Origin: Rhodospirillales bacterium RIFCSPLOWO2_02_FULL_58_16
GTDB taxonomy: Bacteria > Pseudomonadota > Alphaproteobacteria > Rhodospirillales > 2-02-FULL-58-16
Assembly (NCBI GenBank): GCA_001830425.1
Contig: MIAA01000032.1
Span: 1 to 52,838, forward strand
Length of the DNA stretch: 52,838 bases
Direction: 5' to 3'
The notes under the pieces were generated by a model. The model had not been told where the DNA came from and made no database searches. It was given only the letters and a program-made list of their open reading frames with translations. Shown here in pieces: positions 1-7,082 of the stretch; the stretch's first letter is position 1; the number at the start of each line of letters is the position of its first letter. The translations under genes were made by a program, and so were the position numbers.

Positions 1-166
1 GATTCTTTTTGGAATGTGTGGCGCATGAGCGGCGCAAGAATCGGAATCGAAAATTGGCTTAAACTGAGATGTGTGAATACGATAGCCTTATGAAGGGGAG
101 GTTAGGAGGGGTTAAATTGTGGGAAACATCCGCCGGAGTCAGGCCGGTGGCGGCGGCTTTGAACAA
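1..166. other. Left edge, no gene recognised
   Basis: I see no convincing coding region, RNA gene or repeat here. Short open frames exist on both strands but none has a recognisable domain or a good ribosome binding site. The stretch leads into the decayed HigA-like fragment at 167-302. Confidence 0.4.
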
Positions 167-302
167 TTATGCGGCCAACCTGTCGAGCGGCCTGATATTC
201 GGACCCGGTTGTCGCTCCGGCTCTGCCGGCACTTTGGAAAGCGTGACGCGGGAAACACGCAATTCCTTTGCCACCTTCATTACCGTCAGGCCAACCGGAT
301 AG
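167..302 (-). pseudogene. HigA-like antitoxin remnant
   Basis: Directly after the stop codon of the outer-membrane protein gene, the minus strand reads YPVGLTVMKVAKELRVSRVT followed by LSKV. This is the helix-turn-helix core of HigA-type XRE antitoxins (family pattern GLTVxxxAKxLGVSRxTLSR). The family normally continues with a short loop and ISPEMALRLAK. Here the frame runs into unrelated residues, while a shifted frame gives GRAG, as expected of the loop. The usual HPGEILR-type N-terminus is missing. I read it as a fragment broken at its 5' end by the neighbouring AT-rich gene and frameshifted after the recognition helix. The call rests on about 25 residues. Confidence 0.45.
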
Positions 303-1358
303 TCATTGATCAAAGTAGTACCGCAAGCCGGCCATAAAGTTGTGAATCTTGATGATATCCGAACTGCCGCTCTTGTTTTCTCTTGTACCCGTAACATCCC
401 CGACCATCATGTATTTATACCCCAGATCAAAATCCAGATTTGTGTTTATGGGCATATTGATTCCCGCCATCAAAGCCCCGGACGGCACCCATGCGTGATT
501 GTTAAAAGTACGTTTTCCAGCGTCGCTCTTTTGGGGCACAGAAATATCGTTTGCTTTGACATACGCTCCCCCTAATCCTCCTCCCACATATGGCTTGAAG
601 GGCCATGCCACGGGCAATTCGTAATACCCATCAAGCGTCGCGTTATAGAAATCAACATTACCTGAAGGGTCAGCAGAGCCACGTTTTTTTCCCGTAACCG
701 TTCCTTCAATGCTTCCGGCGTCAAAATTCCTTCTTGCTAACTCAAATTCAAATTTGAAGGATGACCCGACATTTCGCCCCAAGGCCACCTCAAAACCGGT
801 ATTTTCAGAAAGTGTTGCTTTGCCGTGAGTGTCTTCCTTATTAAGCTCAACGTTTAGGTCTTCTGGAGCAGAATGGGCGACCCCCAGCCGTGCAAAATAT
901 CTCCTGTCAGATGAACCTATTTCTGACTTACTCGCTTTATTAATAACAATAGGCTCCTGAGGTTGTGGGATGGGCATAATCACAGGAGCAGAAGAAGCAA
1001 TTTGAGGAGCTTCAGTTTCTTTCTGTGAATGCCTGAAAGTTGTAATATTACTGATTAATTTTTTCTCAATTTCATTTCGGCTTATAGCTCCAATTTGCTG
1101 ATAAGAAGCTATTTTGACGGCCAAGTCAGTGCCTGGATATTTGGCTTCAATTTCTGCCAGCAACCTAAGCGCCTTAGTATAAAGCTCCGATGCTAAAACC
1201 GGATTATCCGAATTATCTGCCTGACGAACAAATATGGCAGCCTGCACAAATAATTTGTTCGACTCTGCAATATCATCTGCAACTGCCTGATAGGGCAAAA
1301 GAAAAATTGCCATGAAAATGGCAATGCACCAAGAGATTCGGTTCTGATATTGAAGCAT
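303..1358 (-). CDS. Outer-membrane beta-barrel protein
   Basis: The 351-residue product starts with a signal peptide (hydrophobic IAIFMAIFLLPYQAVA, cleavage probably before DDIAES). A helical, TPR-like segment follows (about residues 25-120), then a linker rich in Pro, Ile and Ala, then a C-terminal half of alternating strands typical of small OmpA/opacity-type barrels, with YVGGGLGGAYVKAN and the final strand FMAGLRYYFDQ. The start at 1358 is chosen because GGAGAAG lies just upstream on the minus strand; the longer frame to 1439 has no such site. The gene is visibly richer in A+T than its surroundings and sits among toxin-antitoxin genes, which suggests horizontal acquisition. The barrel class is inferred from pattern; its ligand or function is unknown. 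Confidence 0.65.
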   Translation of the reverse strand: MLQYQNRISWCIAIFMAIFLLPYQAVADDIAESNKLFVQAAIFVRQADNSDNPVLASELYTKALRLLAEIEAKYPGTDLAVKIASYQQIGAISRNEIEKKLISNITTFRHSQKETEAPQIASSAPVIMPIPQPQEPIVINKASKSEIGSSDRRYFARLGVAHSAPEDLNVELNKEDTHGKATLSENTGFEVALGRNVGSSFKFEFELARRNFDAGSIEGTVTGKKRGSADPSGNVDFYNATLDGYYELPVAWPFKPYVGGGLGGAYVKANDISVPQKSDAGKRTFNNHAWVPSGALMAGINMPINTNLDFDLGYKYMMVGDVTGTRENKSGSSDIIKIHNFMAGLRYYFDQ

Positions 1359-1389
1359 TATGTCTTCTCCCCAGAAAAGCTGACGCCCT

Positions 1390-1401
1390 GATGCATGCAT
1401 C
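1390..1401. promoter_or_regulatory. Perfect 12-bp palindrome, possible operator
   Basis: GATGCATGCATC is its own reverse complement. It lies in the 87-bp divergent gap between the outer-membrane protein gene (minus) and the XRE regulator gene (plus). That position fits an operator for the small regulator, but a 12-bp palindrome alone is weak evidence. Confidence 0.25.
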
Positions 1402-1445
1402 CGTATGCAGACAAGCCCGATGGCTTGAGCAAACCTCATCTACCC

Positions 1446-1694
1446 ATGAAAGACAAAAAATTACCAGCGACGATATTCGGCGAGGTGTTGCGGGAACTAC
1501 GCTTGCAGCAGGCGCTTACGCAAGACCAACTTGCCGAACGTGCGGAAACCGAGCGCAGTCATATCAGCGCCCTTGAGCGCGCCGAAAAAGGCCCGGCGCT
1601 CGCAACGATTTTTAGTCTCGCCGACGCACTGAACATTCCTGCGGGTGATTTGATTGGTCTCGTCGAACAACGGCTGAAAACACATCGACGCTGA
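1446..1694 (+). CDS. Small XRE-family HTH regulator
   Basis: This 82-residue protein is almost entirely a Cro/C1-type helix-turn-helix domain: LRLQQALTQDQLAERA (first helices), TERSHISALERAEKGP (recognition helix and the usual E-x-G turn), then IFSLADALNIPAGDLIG. Such proteins bind operator DNA as dimers and often control a neighbouring gene. It starts at the internal ATG at 1446 (MKDKK); the upstream ATG at 1395 would add 17 residues with no family similarity. It is divergent from the outer-membrane protein gene, with a short palindrome between them. No cognate toxin lies directly next to it on the same strand, so whether it is an antitoxin or a stand-alone repressor is open. Confidence 0.75.
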   Translation: MKDKKLPATIFGEVLRELRLQQALTQDQLAERAETERSHISALERAEKGPALATIFSLADALNIPAGDLIGLVEQRLKTHRR

Positions 1695-1738
1695 CAAGCT
1701 GACTCGCTGATCACAGGCCGTCCGGCAGAGGGGGGCGC

Positions 1739-2146
1739 TCATGGTTTCAAAGTCAGGTGAACCACCAATTCGGAGTATTGGCGCAACACGCCATCAGTGG
1801 TGAGTAAATAGGCAGGCAACGATTGCGCCTGTACGACCAGCAAACGATCAAACGGGTCGCGGTGACGCCAGGGTAAATTCACTAACGGGTAACAATCCTC
1901 CCCATTCACCCGCAACTCGGCAAAGCCCGTATCCCGCGCCAGCCGATGAATATCCTCGGGTGAAAAATCAAAATTCGCCCGATTCAGCGAACGCTTGATT
2001 GCAATCTCCCAGATGCTCGCGGCACTGAAATACACTGTATTGGACGCATCCGTTAAACCTGCCGCCACTTCCGGCGGCAAGCGTTCCGGCGCGAGCAATG
2101 CCGCCAGCAACACATTGGTATCCAGCAAATAAACATGCGCGGACAT
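1739..2146 (-). CDS. PIN-domain ribonuclease toxin, VapC-like
   Basis: A 135-residue PIN domain. The acidic metal-binding residues are visible: Asp9 in LLDTNVLL, Glu47 in SIWEIAIK, Asp97 and Asp100 in HRDPFDRLL, and Asp118 in LLTTDG. PIN toxins of type II modules cleave RNA, often tRNA or rRNA, when their antitoxin is degraded. The start codon follows the antitoxin stop codon with no gap (TAA then ATG), so the two are translated from one message. Length and motifs are normal for the PIN subfamily that pairs with Phd/YefM antitoxins. The gene looks intact. Its RNA target cannot be told from sequence. Confidence 0.88.
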   Translation of the reverse strand: MSAHVYLLDTNVLLAALLAPERLPPEVAAGLTDASNTVYFSAASIWEIAIKRSLNRANFDFSPEDIHRLARDTGFAELRVNGEDCYPLVNLPWRHRDPFDRLLVVQAQSLPAYLLTTDGVLRQYSELVVHLTLKP

Positions 2147-2389
2147 TTACTTGCCTTGCTCAAACATCTCGATCATTTCGCCGGCGTTCAAGCGGTCAAA
2201 TTGTTCAGGGAAGGTAAAGTGTTTCTTGCCCAGCCCCAGCTTGCGCGGCTTGCCGGCGAGTGTTTCCAACGCCACCAGACGCGCTACCGGCTTGCCTGCG
2301 CGGGCAATCACAATCTCCTCGCCCGCTTCGGCTTGATCGACAAAACGGGAGAATTGAGTCTTGGCTTCATGGATGTTGACAGTTTGCAT
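2147..2389 (-). CDS. Phd/YefM-family antitoxin
   Basis: An 80-residue antitoxin with the Phd/YefM signature: MQTVNIHEAKTQFSRF at the N-terminus (DNA-binding dimer half) and GEEIVIARAGKPVARL in the middle, followed by a toxin-binding tail. It should neutralise the PIN toxin encoded immediately downstream and repress the pair's promoter. A GAGGTG ribosome site precedes the ATG at 2389. The palindromic operator at 2412-2437 lies about 22 bp upstream, in the right place for autoregulation. Confidence 0.9.
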   Translation of the reverse strand: MQTVNIHEAKTQFSRFVDQAEAGEEIVIARAGKPVARLVALETLAGKPRKLGLGKKHFTFPEQFDRLNAGEMIEMFEQGK

Positions 2390-2411
2390 GGCGCACCTCG
2401 CTCTGATTAAG

Positions 2412-2437
2412 TGGACTAATGTTAGTCCAAATTGGAC
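2412..2437. promoter_or_regulatory. Operator of the Phd/PIN module: three half-sites
   Basis: On the plus strand TGGACTAA-TG-TTAGTCCA (2412-2429) is a perfect inverted repeat with 8-bp arms. It overlaps a second perfect one, GTCCAA-A-TTGGAC (2425-2437). Together they give three TGGAC half-sites in alternating orientation. Phd-type antitoxins bind such repeated half-sites cooperatively. The spot lies just upstream of the antitoxin start and would cover the promoter. Confidence 0.6.
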
Positions 2438-2533
2438 GGTTCAACAAGCGGCATCTCTATTTTCAATCACGCGCAAACCCCGCGAACGTCAATCTGGCCG
2501 GTGAGGGGGGGGCGATCCGACTTGCGCCCCTCG

Positions 2534-2983
2534 TCAGGCCGCCATGCGCCATCCGTCATCGGTTTCCTGAAATACTTGCCTAGCTTCTTCTTTCAGTTCT
2601 TGCCGGTCTGTGTCGTTCCACTGAGCAATCATTTTCGCCACCTTGGTTTTGCCGTCAGCATGTTCCAGATAAAGCAGGCGCAGCATCCTTTCTGCGGCCA
2701 CTGTCGGGCGGCGTTTGCTTCGTTCCCACAGAGAAATTGTCTGCTCATCAACGCCCAGGCAATCGGCCAGTCGTTTTTGTGACATGCCCATTTCCACCCG
2801 AAGAAAGCGGATTTCCGCGCCGGACAATCGCCGGCGGTAATTGACCAAATGGTGCGCAATGGAACGATGCAGCCCGTTTATGTCGGCTATCTCCAGGCAC
2901 TTGCCATGCCCTTTGATTGCCTTATATTGGTAGCCGTTTTTCAGCCAGATATTCCGCAGCCCGCAATCGTCATATTTCAGCAT
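2534..2983 (-). CDS. HTH regulator/antitoxin paired with DUF4258
   Basis: A 149-residue protein with an N-terminal region beginning MLKYDDCGLRNIWLKNGYQ and a C-terminal XRE-type helix-turn-helix (GAEIRFLRVEMGMSQKRLAD, then VDEQTISLWERSKRRPT). This architecture is common in proteobacterial regulators encoded next to DUF4258 or MqsR-like proteins and is usually interpreted as the antitoxin and autorepressor. The ATG at 2983 is preceded by GAGGGA; the longer frame would need a TTG. It begins 4 bp after the original end of the DUF4258 gene, so the two were a single operon. The N-terminus has one cysteine rather than the paired cysteines of zinc-binding MqsA. It appears intact although its partner is broken. 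Confidence 0.75.
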   Translation of the reverse strand: MLKYDDCGLRNIWLKNGYQYKAIKGHGKCLEIADINGLHRSIAHHLVNYRRRLSGAEIRFLRVEMGMSQKRLADCLGVDEQTISLWERSKRRPTVAAERMLRLLYLEHADGKTKVAKMIAQWNDTDRQELKEEARQVFQETDDGWRMAA

Positions 2984-2987
2984 TTCT

Positions 2988-3305
2988 TTATCCCTCAAAT
3001 ACCGTTGCGATGATTACCCATTCGCCATTTTCATGCAGCTTGAATACCGCTCCCACAGTAATGCGCAGCCCCGCATGTTACCAACTGATGTTGCAGCGCC
3101 AATCCCCATGTATATCCTGATGAAGCGGCTCGCTGACGGTTCCGCGCCCCAGCGTTTCCAACACCTGCCTGCGCCCGATCTTACGCTGGCGCATTCGCAA
3201 TTCGGCGTGTGGGGAAAAGAGCAAACGCCGTTTGCCTTGGGCAGCCTCCTTAAGCCGTTGCTTCGCCAATTTTTCGCTCGGCTTGAAAGGCTTAATGTTT
3301 TTCAT
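2988..3305 (-). pseudogene. DUF4258-family gene with an in-frame stop
   Basis: The reading frame starts at the ATG at 3305. It encodes a DUF4258-type protein (HAELRMRQRKIGRRQVLETL, then GDWRCNISW) but meets TAA at codon 76 (3078-3080). Without that codon the same frame continues for 29 more residues, including GLRITVGAVFKLHENGEWVI and then IATVFEG, which is the expected last strand pair of the fold, and ends at TAA 2988-2990, 4 bp before the HTH gene. The gene therefore carries a nonsense change and is not frameshifted. DUF4258 proteins are RelE-like putative toxins. The truncated 75-residue product would lack the C-terminal strands and is probably inactive. A sequencing error cannot be excluded. 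Confidence 0.75.
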
Positions 3306-3313
3306 AGCTATAC

Positions 3314-3342
3314 ATTGTATGGGTATGCCCGGAAGATTTCAA
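3314..3342 (-). promoter_or_regulatory. Sigma70-like promoter of the DUF4258/HTH pair
   Basis: On the minus strand TTGAAA (3337-3342) and TACAAT (3314-3319) are separated by exactly 17 bp. Transcription would start near 3307, almost at the ATG at 3305, so the message would be leaderless or nearly so. Confidence 0.5.
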
Positions 3343-3457
3343 TGCTATTATTTTGACAACATTAAAACTGTCGACGCTTGCCTCAGCGCGTAACTACTGC
3401 CAAGATTGCCTTTCTGGAACGACGCCTCAGCCGGCGTCAACCGGGCATCAAGGGGGC

Positions 3458-3811
3458 ATGGTGGACAGGATGGAAAAGAGAAAAGACGCCGACCTTGATA
3501 ATCCCATTGATCAAATCCTCGCTGCGGAGCGGGCGGCGGAAGCGCGCATTCTTGACTGCCGCGAGCGCAACGAGGCGCAAACGGACGAGGCGCGCCGGCT
3601 GGCCAGGCGTATCCTGGAGCGCGCCCACCGGCGGATCACCGCCATCCATATTCGCTGCAAAAACGCCGTAGAAGCCCGTTCCGCAGACTTGTGGCGGGAG
3701 GCGGCGTTTCCCGGAGGCGATATATCAGGCATGGCTCTGCGTCCCGATTGTCCGGAAGCAGCGGTGGAGCGTCTGGCGGCGCGCCTCACAAAGAGCGGCG
3801 ATCATGGCTGA
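3458..3811 (+). CDS. V/A-ATPase G/H-like peripheral stalk subunit
   Basis: This short, highly charged, mostly helical protein (117 residues from ATG 3458, or 113 from ATG 3470) begins the V/A-ATPase operon. Its core (ILAAERAAEARILDCRER, then ARRLARRILERAHRRI) is Ala/Arg/Glu-rich with coiled-coil periodicity, as expected for the G/H stalk subunit that pairs with subunit E. Archaeal and bacterial A/V operons usually start with this gene. It overlaps the next gene by 8 bp. The start is uncertain: GGGGG is very close to the ATG at 3458, and the site before 3470 is weak. The assignment rests on position and coiled-coil character more than on a specific motif. Confidence 0.6.
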   Translation: MVDRMEKRKDADLDNPIDQILAAERAAEARILDCRERNEAQTDEARRLARRILERAHRRITAIHIRCKNAVEARSADLWREAAFPGGDISGMALRPDCPEAAVERLAARLTKSGDHG

Positions 3812-4580
3812 CCGTGAGCGCTTCGCCTACGGTCAGGCCCGGTTGCTGGCCCGTCACGGGTTGCGCCCGAACGAAGCCGTTTGGCGGCGCATGGAGGCCA
3901 GCAAGGGTCTGGCCAACTATCTTGAAGTGGCGCGCACGACGGCGCTCGAATCGTGGGTAAGGCCGTTTGTCGCCGATTCCGGCAGCCACGATATCGAGCG
4001 GCGGCTCCGCTATGACTGGAAAGCCTATGTGAGGCGCGTTGCCGCGTGGCAGCCGCCGGCTTGGCGCCCGGCCGTTCTCTGGGTTTCCATGCTGGTGGAC
4101 CTGCCGGCTCTTTCCCATCTTTTGCGTGATCGCCCCGTGGCGGAATGGATGCAGGATGACCATGATCTCGCTCCGGCGGCCTTCAAGAGTTCAGCCGACC
4201 GCCGCAAGGCCTTCCAATTATCGCCGTTAGCCCCGATCGCCCGCGCCTTCGACGAGGGCCGTTCCCCCGCCGACGGCTGGCTCTGCCGCTGGGCTGATCT
4301 ATGGCCGGATCGAACGCCGACCCGACGGCACGCTCTTGATAATCTCGCTGCGCTCTTCACCCGCCATCTGAGCCGGCTTGCGGAGAGCGAAGAGGCGGGC
4401 AGCGAGTCGGCGCGCAATCAGTTGGCGAAGGATCTCGTTTACGTTTTACGCAGGGAATCGCAGCGCCCGCCGTCCGTTTTCGCTCACCTCGGGCTGGTAG
4501 CGCTCGACCTGGAGCGGCTGCGGGGGGGGCTTGTCCGCCGCAGCCTGTTCGGGCCTTCGTTTTCCGAAAAGGAGAAATGA
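3804..4580 (+). CDS. Putative V/A-ATPase subunit C (d)-like protein
   Basis: The 258-residue product is helical and soluble. Its N-terminus has the Y-x-x-A-R pattern of subunit C/AC39 (FAYGQARLLARHGLRPNEAV, then LANYLEVARTTALESW), the funnel that connects the rotor to the c-ring. Subunit C is the only core A/V subunit not otherwise found in this operon, so by elimination this gene is the best candidate. It is shorter than typical C subunits (about 330-350 residues) and strongly diverged. It sits second in the operon, overlaps the G/H-like gene by 8 bp, and its TGA is followed immediately by the start codon of subunit I. Direct recognition is weak and the identity is inferred mainly from context. 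Confidence 0.5.
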   Translation: MADRERFAYGQARLLARHGLRPNEAVWRRMEASKGLANYLEVARTTALESWVRPFVADSGSHDIERRLRYDWKAYVRRVAAWQPPAWRPAVLWVSMLVDLPALSHLLRDRPVAEWMQDDHDLAPAAFKSSADRRKAFQLSPLAPIARAFDEGRSPADGWLCRWADLWPDRTPTRRHALDNLAALFTRHLSRLAESEEAGSESARNQLAKDLVYVLRRESQRPPSVFAHLGLVALDLERLRGGLVRRSLFGPSFSEKEK

Positions 4581-6434
4581 GTGAGCATGTTACGGCCGCG
4601 TCCCGCTTTCTGGTTCAGCCTCTTGGCGCCCCGTGACGGGCTTGCCTATGTGCTGGAGCGCCTGTCGCGCACCGGATCGGTGGAGCTGGAAGCGGCGGCC
4701 ATGGATATGGCGAGGCTTGATCTTGCCTTTCTGCGCCGGGGTCTGGACGAGTTCGCCGAGACGGCGCGGCGGCATAGCGTCTTCTGGCCGGCGCCGGCGT
4801 TCGGCCCGCCGCATCTGGACGAGACCCCCGAGCAAATGATGGAACGGGTGCTTTCTTGTATTCGCGGCTGGGCGGCTGAAGCCGGTCCCGTGACCCGGTA
4901 TGCCGAATCATCAGGCCGTGAAGGGAGCGACCTCAGACATCTCCGCCATATCATTATGGAGGTCGGCGATCATCTCCCCGAATTGCATCATCTCGCCGCC
5001 TGCGGTCCCGTTCTCAGGAGCGCGCTTTACCTGCTGTCTAACGGCGTGATGCCGGAAAGGATTCCGGCCTCTCTCGTGACGCGGCGCCTGAAGGCGGGAG
5101 ATGACGCTTTTCTTTTGGTTCTGGGAGCGGCGGACGCAGTGGACGCGCTTGCGGGCGAGATGGCGATAATCGAGAGCCGCGTCATCGCCATCCCCGCATG
5201 GCTCCCGCCCGCCAACGCCGAGACTCTGACGACCATCGACACGAGCCTCGCCATGATCGACGCCTCCCGCCGAACAGCGGCGGATAAACTCCGGCGTCTC
5301 AACGAGAAGTATTCACTGTCTACCGCGTTGGGAGACATGGAGCGTCTGCATTGGTTCACCGATCACAGCCAGGAAACGCCCATCACCGGGCAGTTCGCCC
5401 GGATCACGGGATGGTCCGACGATTTCGCCGGCCGGCGCCTGGGCGCCTTCCTGAACCATTGCCGGTTGCCCGCCGTCCTGATGGCGACCCGCACTCCTCC
5501 GGCGGGAAAAGAGCCGCCGATAATTTTCTCCAATCCCGCATGGGTGCGGCCGTTTGAGGCTTTCGCCGGTCTTCTCGGGGCGCCCGGCGCCGACCATGCC
5601 GATCCCAGCCTTCTCGTGGCGTTTTTCGCGCCGCTCCTTTTCGGCTGCATGTTCGCCGACGTCGGCCAGGGAGCCGTTTTATTGGTTGCCGGCCTCGTTC
5701 TGCGCCGCCGCCTGCCTCTGCTTTCCCTGCTCGTTCCCGGAGGAGCATGCTCTATCCTTTTCGGATTGCTCTTCGGCAGCGTCTTTGCCCGTGATGACAT
5801 TCTTCCCGCCCTTTGGCTTGATCCTTTAAGCCGGCCGGCGGCCCTGCTGGCTTTCACGCTTCTTGCCGGCGCCGTCATTCTGATTGCCGGCATTCTTCTT
5901 GACCTCATGCAGGCGCGCTGGCGGGGCGAAGGGCTGGACTGGCTCACCACCTCCGGCGGATTGCTGGCGGCTTATCTCGGTCTGCTTGCGTCGCCGCTTG
6001 AGCCTTCCGCCATATGGATAGTCGTTTCGGGCGTGCTTTGGTTTCTGGCCGGACATGCCGTTGCGTCTCCACGGCGGCGGCTGGGGGAGGCATTGCTTTA
6101 TGGACTGGGCGAGGCGGCGGAGACACTTTTCCAGTTGGCGGTAAACACGCTTTCCTTCCTGCGCGTCGGCGCCTTCGCCATCGCCCATGCCGGGCTTTCC
6201 GCCGCCGTGCTGGCGCTTGCCGACGCCGCCGGGCCGGGAGCGGGCTTCTGGACGGTTCTTGTTCTCGGCAATATCTTCATCATCGTTCTTGAGGGGGTAG
6301 TGACGGGAATCCAGACTACCCGTCTTCTGCTTTTTGAGTTTTTTATCCGCTTTTTTCGCGCCGACGGGCGTCCCTTTCGCGCCCTGTCGCCGCCCACCCA
6401 CCGGCCCCAGCTTTATGGAGGGAGCGCCATATGA
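4581..6434 (+). CDS. ntpI: V/A-type ATPase membrane subunit I (a)
   Basis: The 617-residue stator subunit has a cytosolic N-terminal half (about 1-330) and a C-terminal membrane half with about seven helices. The ion-pathway segment NTLSFLRVGAFAIAHAGL carries the essential arginine (Arg528), and the tail LLLFEFFIRFF plus GRPFRAL matches the family signature. With the c-ring it forms the two ion half-channels. The GTG start at 4581 is preferred: AAGGAG lies 6 nt upstream, whereas the in-frame ATG at 4587 is 12 nt away. It abuts the C-like gene and overlaps subunit K by 4 bp (ATGA), so it is translationally coupled. It is somewhat shorter than many archaeal I subunits but complete. Confidence 0.93.
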   Translation: MSMLRPRPAFWFSLLAPRDGLAYVLERLSRTGSVELEAAAMDMARLDLAFLRRGLDEFAETARRHSVFWPAPAFGPPHLDETPEQMMERVLSCIRGWAAEAGPVTRYAESSGREGSDLRHLRHIIMEVGDHLPELHHLAACGPVLRSALYLLSNGVMPERIPASLVTRRLKAGDDAFLLVLGAADAVDALAGEMAIIESRVIAIPAWLPPANAETLTTIDTSLAMIDASRRTAADKLRRLNEKYSLSTALGDMERLHWFTDHSQETPITGQFARITGWSDDFAGRRLGAFLNHCRLPAVLMATRTPPAGKEPPIIFSNPAWVRPFEAFAGLLGAPGADHADPSLLVAFFAPLLFGCMFADVGQGAVLLVAGLVLRRRLPLLSLLVPGGACSILFGLLFGSVFARDDILPALWLDPLSRPAALLAFTLLAGAVILIAGILLDLMQARWRGEGLDWLTTSGGLLAAYLGLLASPLEPSAIWIVVSGVLWFLAGHAVASPRRRLGEALLYGLGEAAETLFQLAVNTLSFLRVGAFAIAHAGLSAAVLALADAAGPGAGFWTVLVLGNIFIIVLEGVVTGIQTTRLLLFEFFIRFFRADGRPFRALSPPTHRPQLYGGSAI

Positions 6435-6784
6435 ATGCTTCTAAATTATTTATTACCGGATCCATTGTCATCGGGATCGTTCTTTTTCTGCCCTTGTTCG
6501 TCCTGGTCGTGGCGCCGAAGGTGCTGGCCGCCGAAGCGGCGGTAGCCGGCGGCGCCATAGACCCCGGCATTGTGCAATGGGCTTTCCTGGGCGCGGCAGT
6601 TTCCTCCGGTCTCGCGGCGCTGGGCGCCGGGTACGCGGTGGCCATGGTGGGGAGCGCTGCGGTGGGCGCCATTGCCGAGAAACCGGAACTCCTCGGACGC
6701 TTGCTCATCTTCGTCGGCCTGGCGGAAGGCATCGCCATCTACGGTCTTGTCATCGCCATTCTCATCCTTGACCGGGCCGGTTGA
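6431..6784 (+). CDS. ntpK: V/A-type ATPase rotor subunit K (c)
   Basis: A 117-residue proteolipid. An N-terminal hydrophobic segment (residues about 6-28, possibly cleaved or an extra helix) precedes one hairpin: helix AAVSSGLAALGAGYAVAMVG, polar loop AIAEKPE, and helix LLIFVGLAEGIAIYGLVIA with the ion-binding Glu99. One carboxylate per hairpin means a single-hairpin c subunit, not the duplicated NtpK form. No glutamine is visible in the first helix, and Glu99 is followed by Gly rather than Ser or Thr, so the usual sodium ligands are not obvious and proton use is more likely (inference). It overlaps subunit I by 4 bp. Confidence 0.92.
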   Translation: MNASKLFITGSIVIGIVLFLPLFVLVVAPKVLAAEAAVAGGAIDPGIVQWAFLGAAVSSGLAALGAGYAVAMVGSAAVGAIAEKPELLGRLLIFVGLAEGIAIYGLVIAILILDRAG

Positions 6785-6785
6785 C

Positions 6786-7082
6786 GTGGCCGTGGTTGTG
6801 TTTATCGGCGACGAGGTGAGCGCGGCGGGCTTCCGTCTGGCCGGCGCCGAGGTTCTTGTGCCGGAGCCGGACGACGTCGAGGATAGCTTCCTTGCCCTGC
6901 GGAGCGAAACCGATCTTGTGCTGCTCACTGCGGATGCGGCGGGGCGCATCGGAAAAGCCCATCTGAAGGGGGCGCTGAGGGCGGGACGACCGCTGATCGC
7001 CATCGTCCCCGACTGCCGCAACCGCGTCGCGCCGCCCGATCTGGAACATGACCTGCGCCGGATTCTGGGTTTGGAATTATGA
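6786..7082 (+). CDS. V/A-type ATPase central-stalk subunit F
   Basis: The 98-residue protein matches subunit F: VVVFIGDEVSAAGFRLAGAE at the N-terminus (family pattern: hydrophobic strand, G-D-x-x-x-x-x-G-F-R-L-A-G), then DLVLLTADAAGRI and a final helix. F binds subunit D in the central shaft. The GTG at 6786 is chosen because homologues begin at this strand; it follows the subunit K stop by one base and no better start exists. It overlaps subunit E by 4 bp. Length is normal for the family (about 100). Confidence 0.88.
   Translation: MAVVVFIGDEVSAAGFRLAGAEVLVPEPDDVEDSFLALRSETDLVLLTADAAGRIGKAHLKGALRAGRPLIAIVPDCRNRVAPPDLEHDLRRILGLEL

Noticed and set aside
1359-1439. N-terminal extension of the outer-membrane protein
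   Set aside because: The extra 27 residues have no signal-peptide logic, while the ATG at 1358 has a good GGAGAAG site and starts a proper signal peptide.
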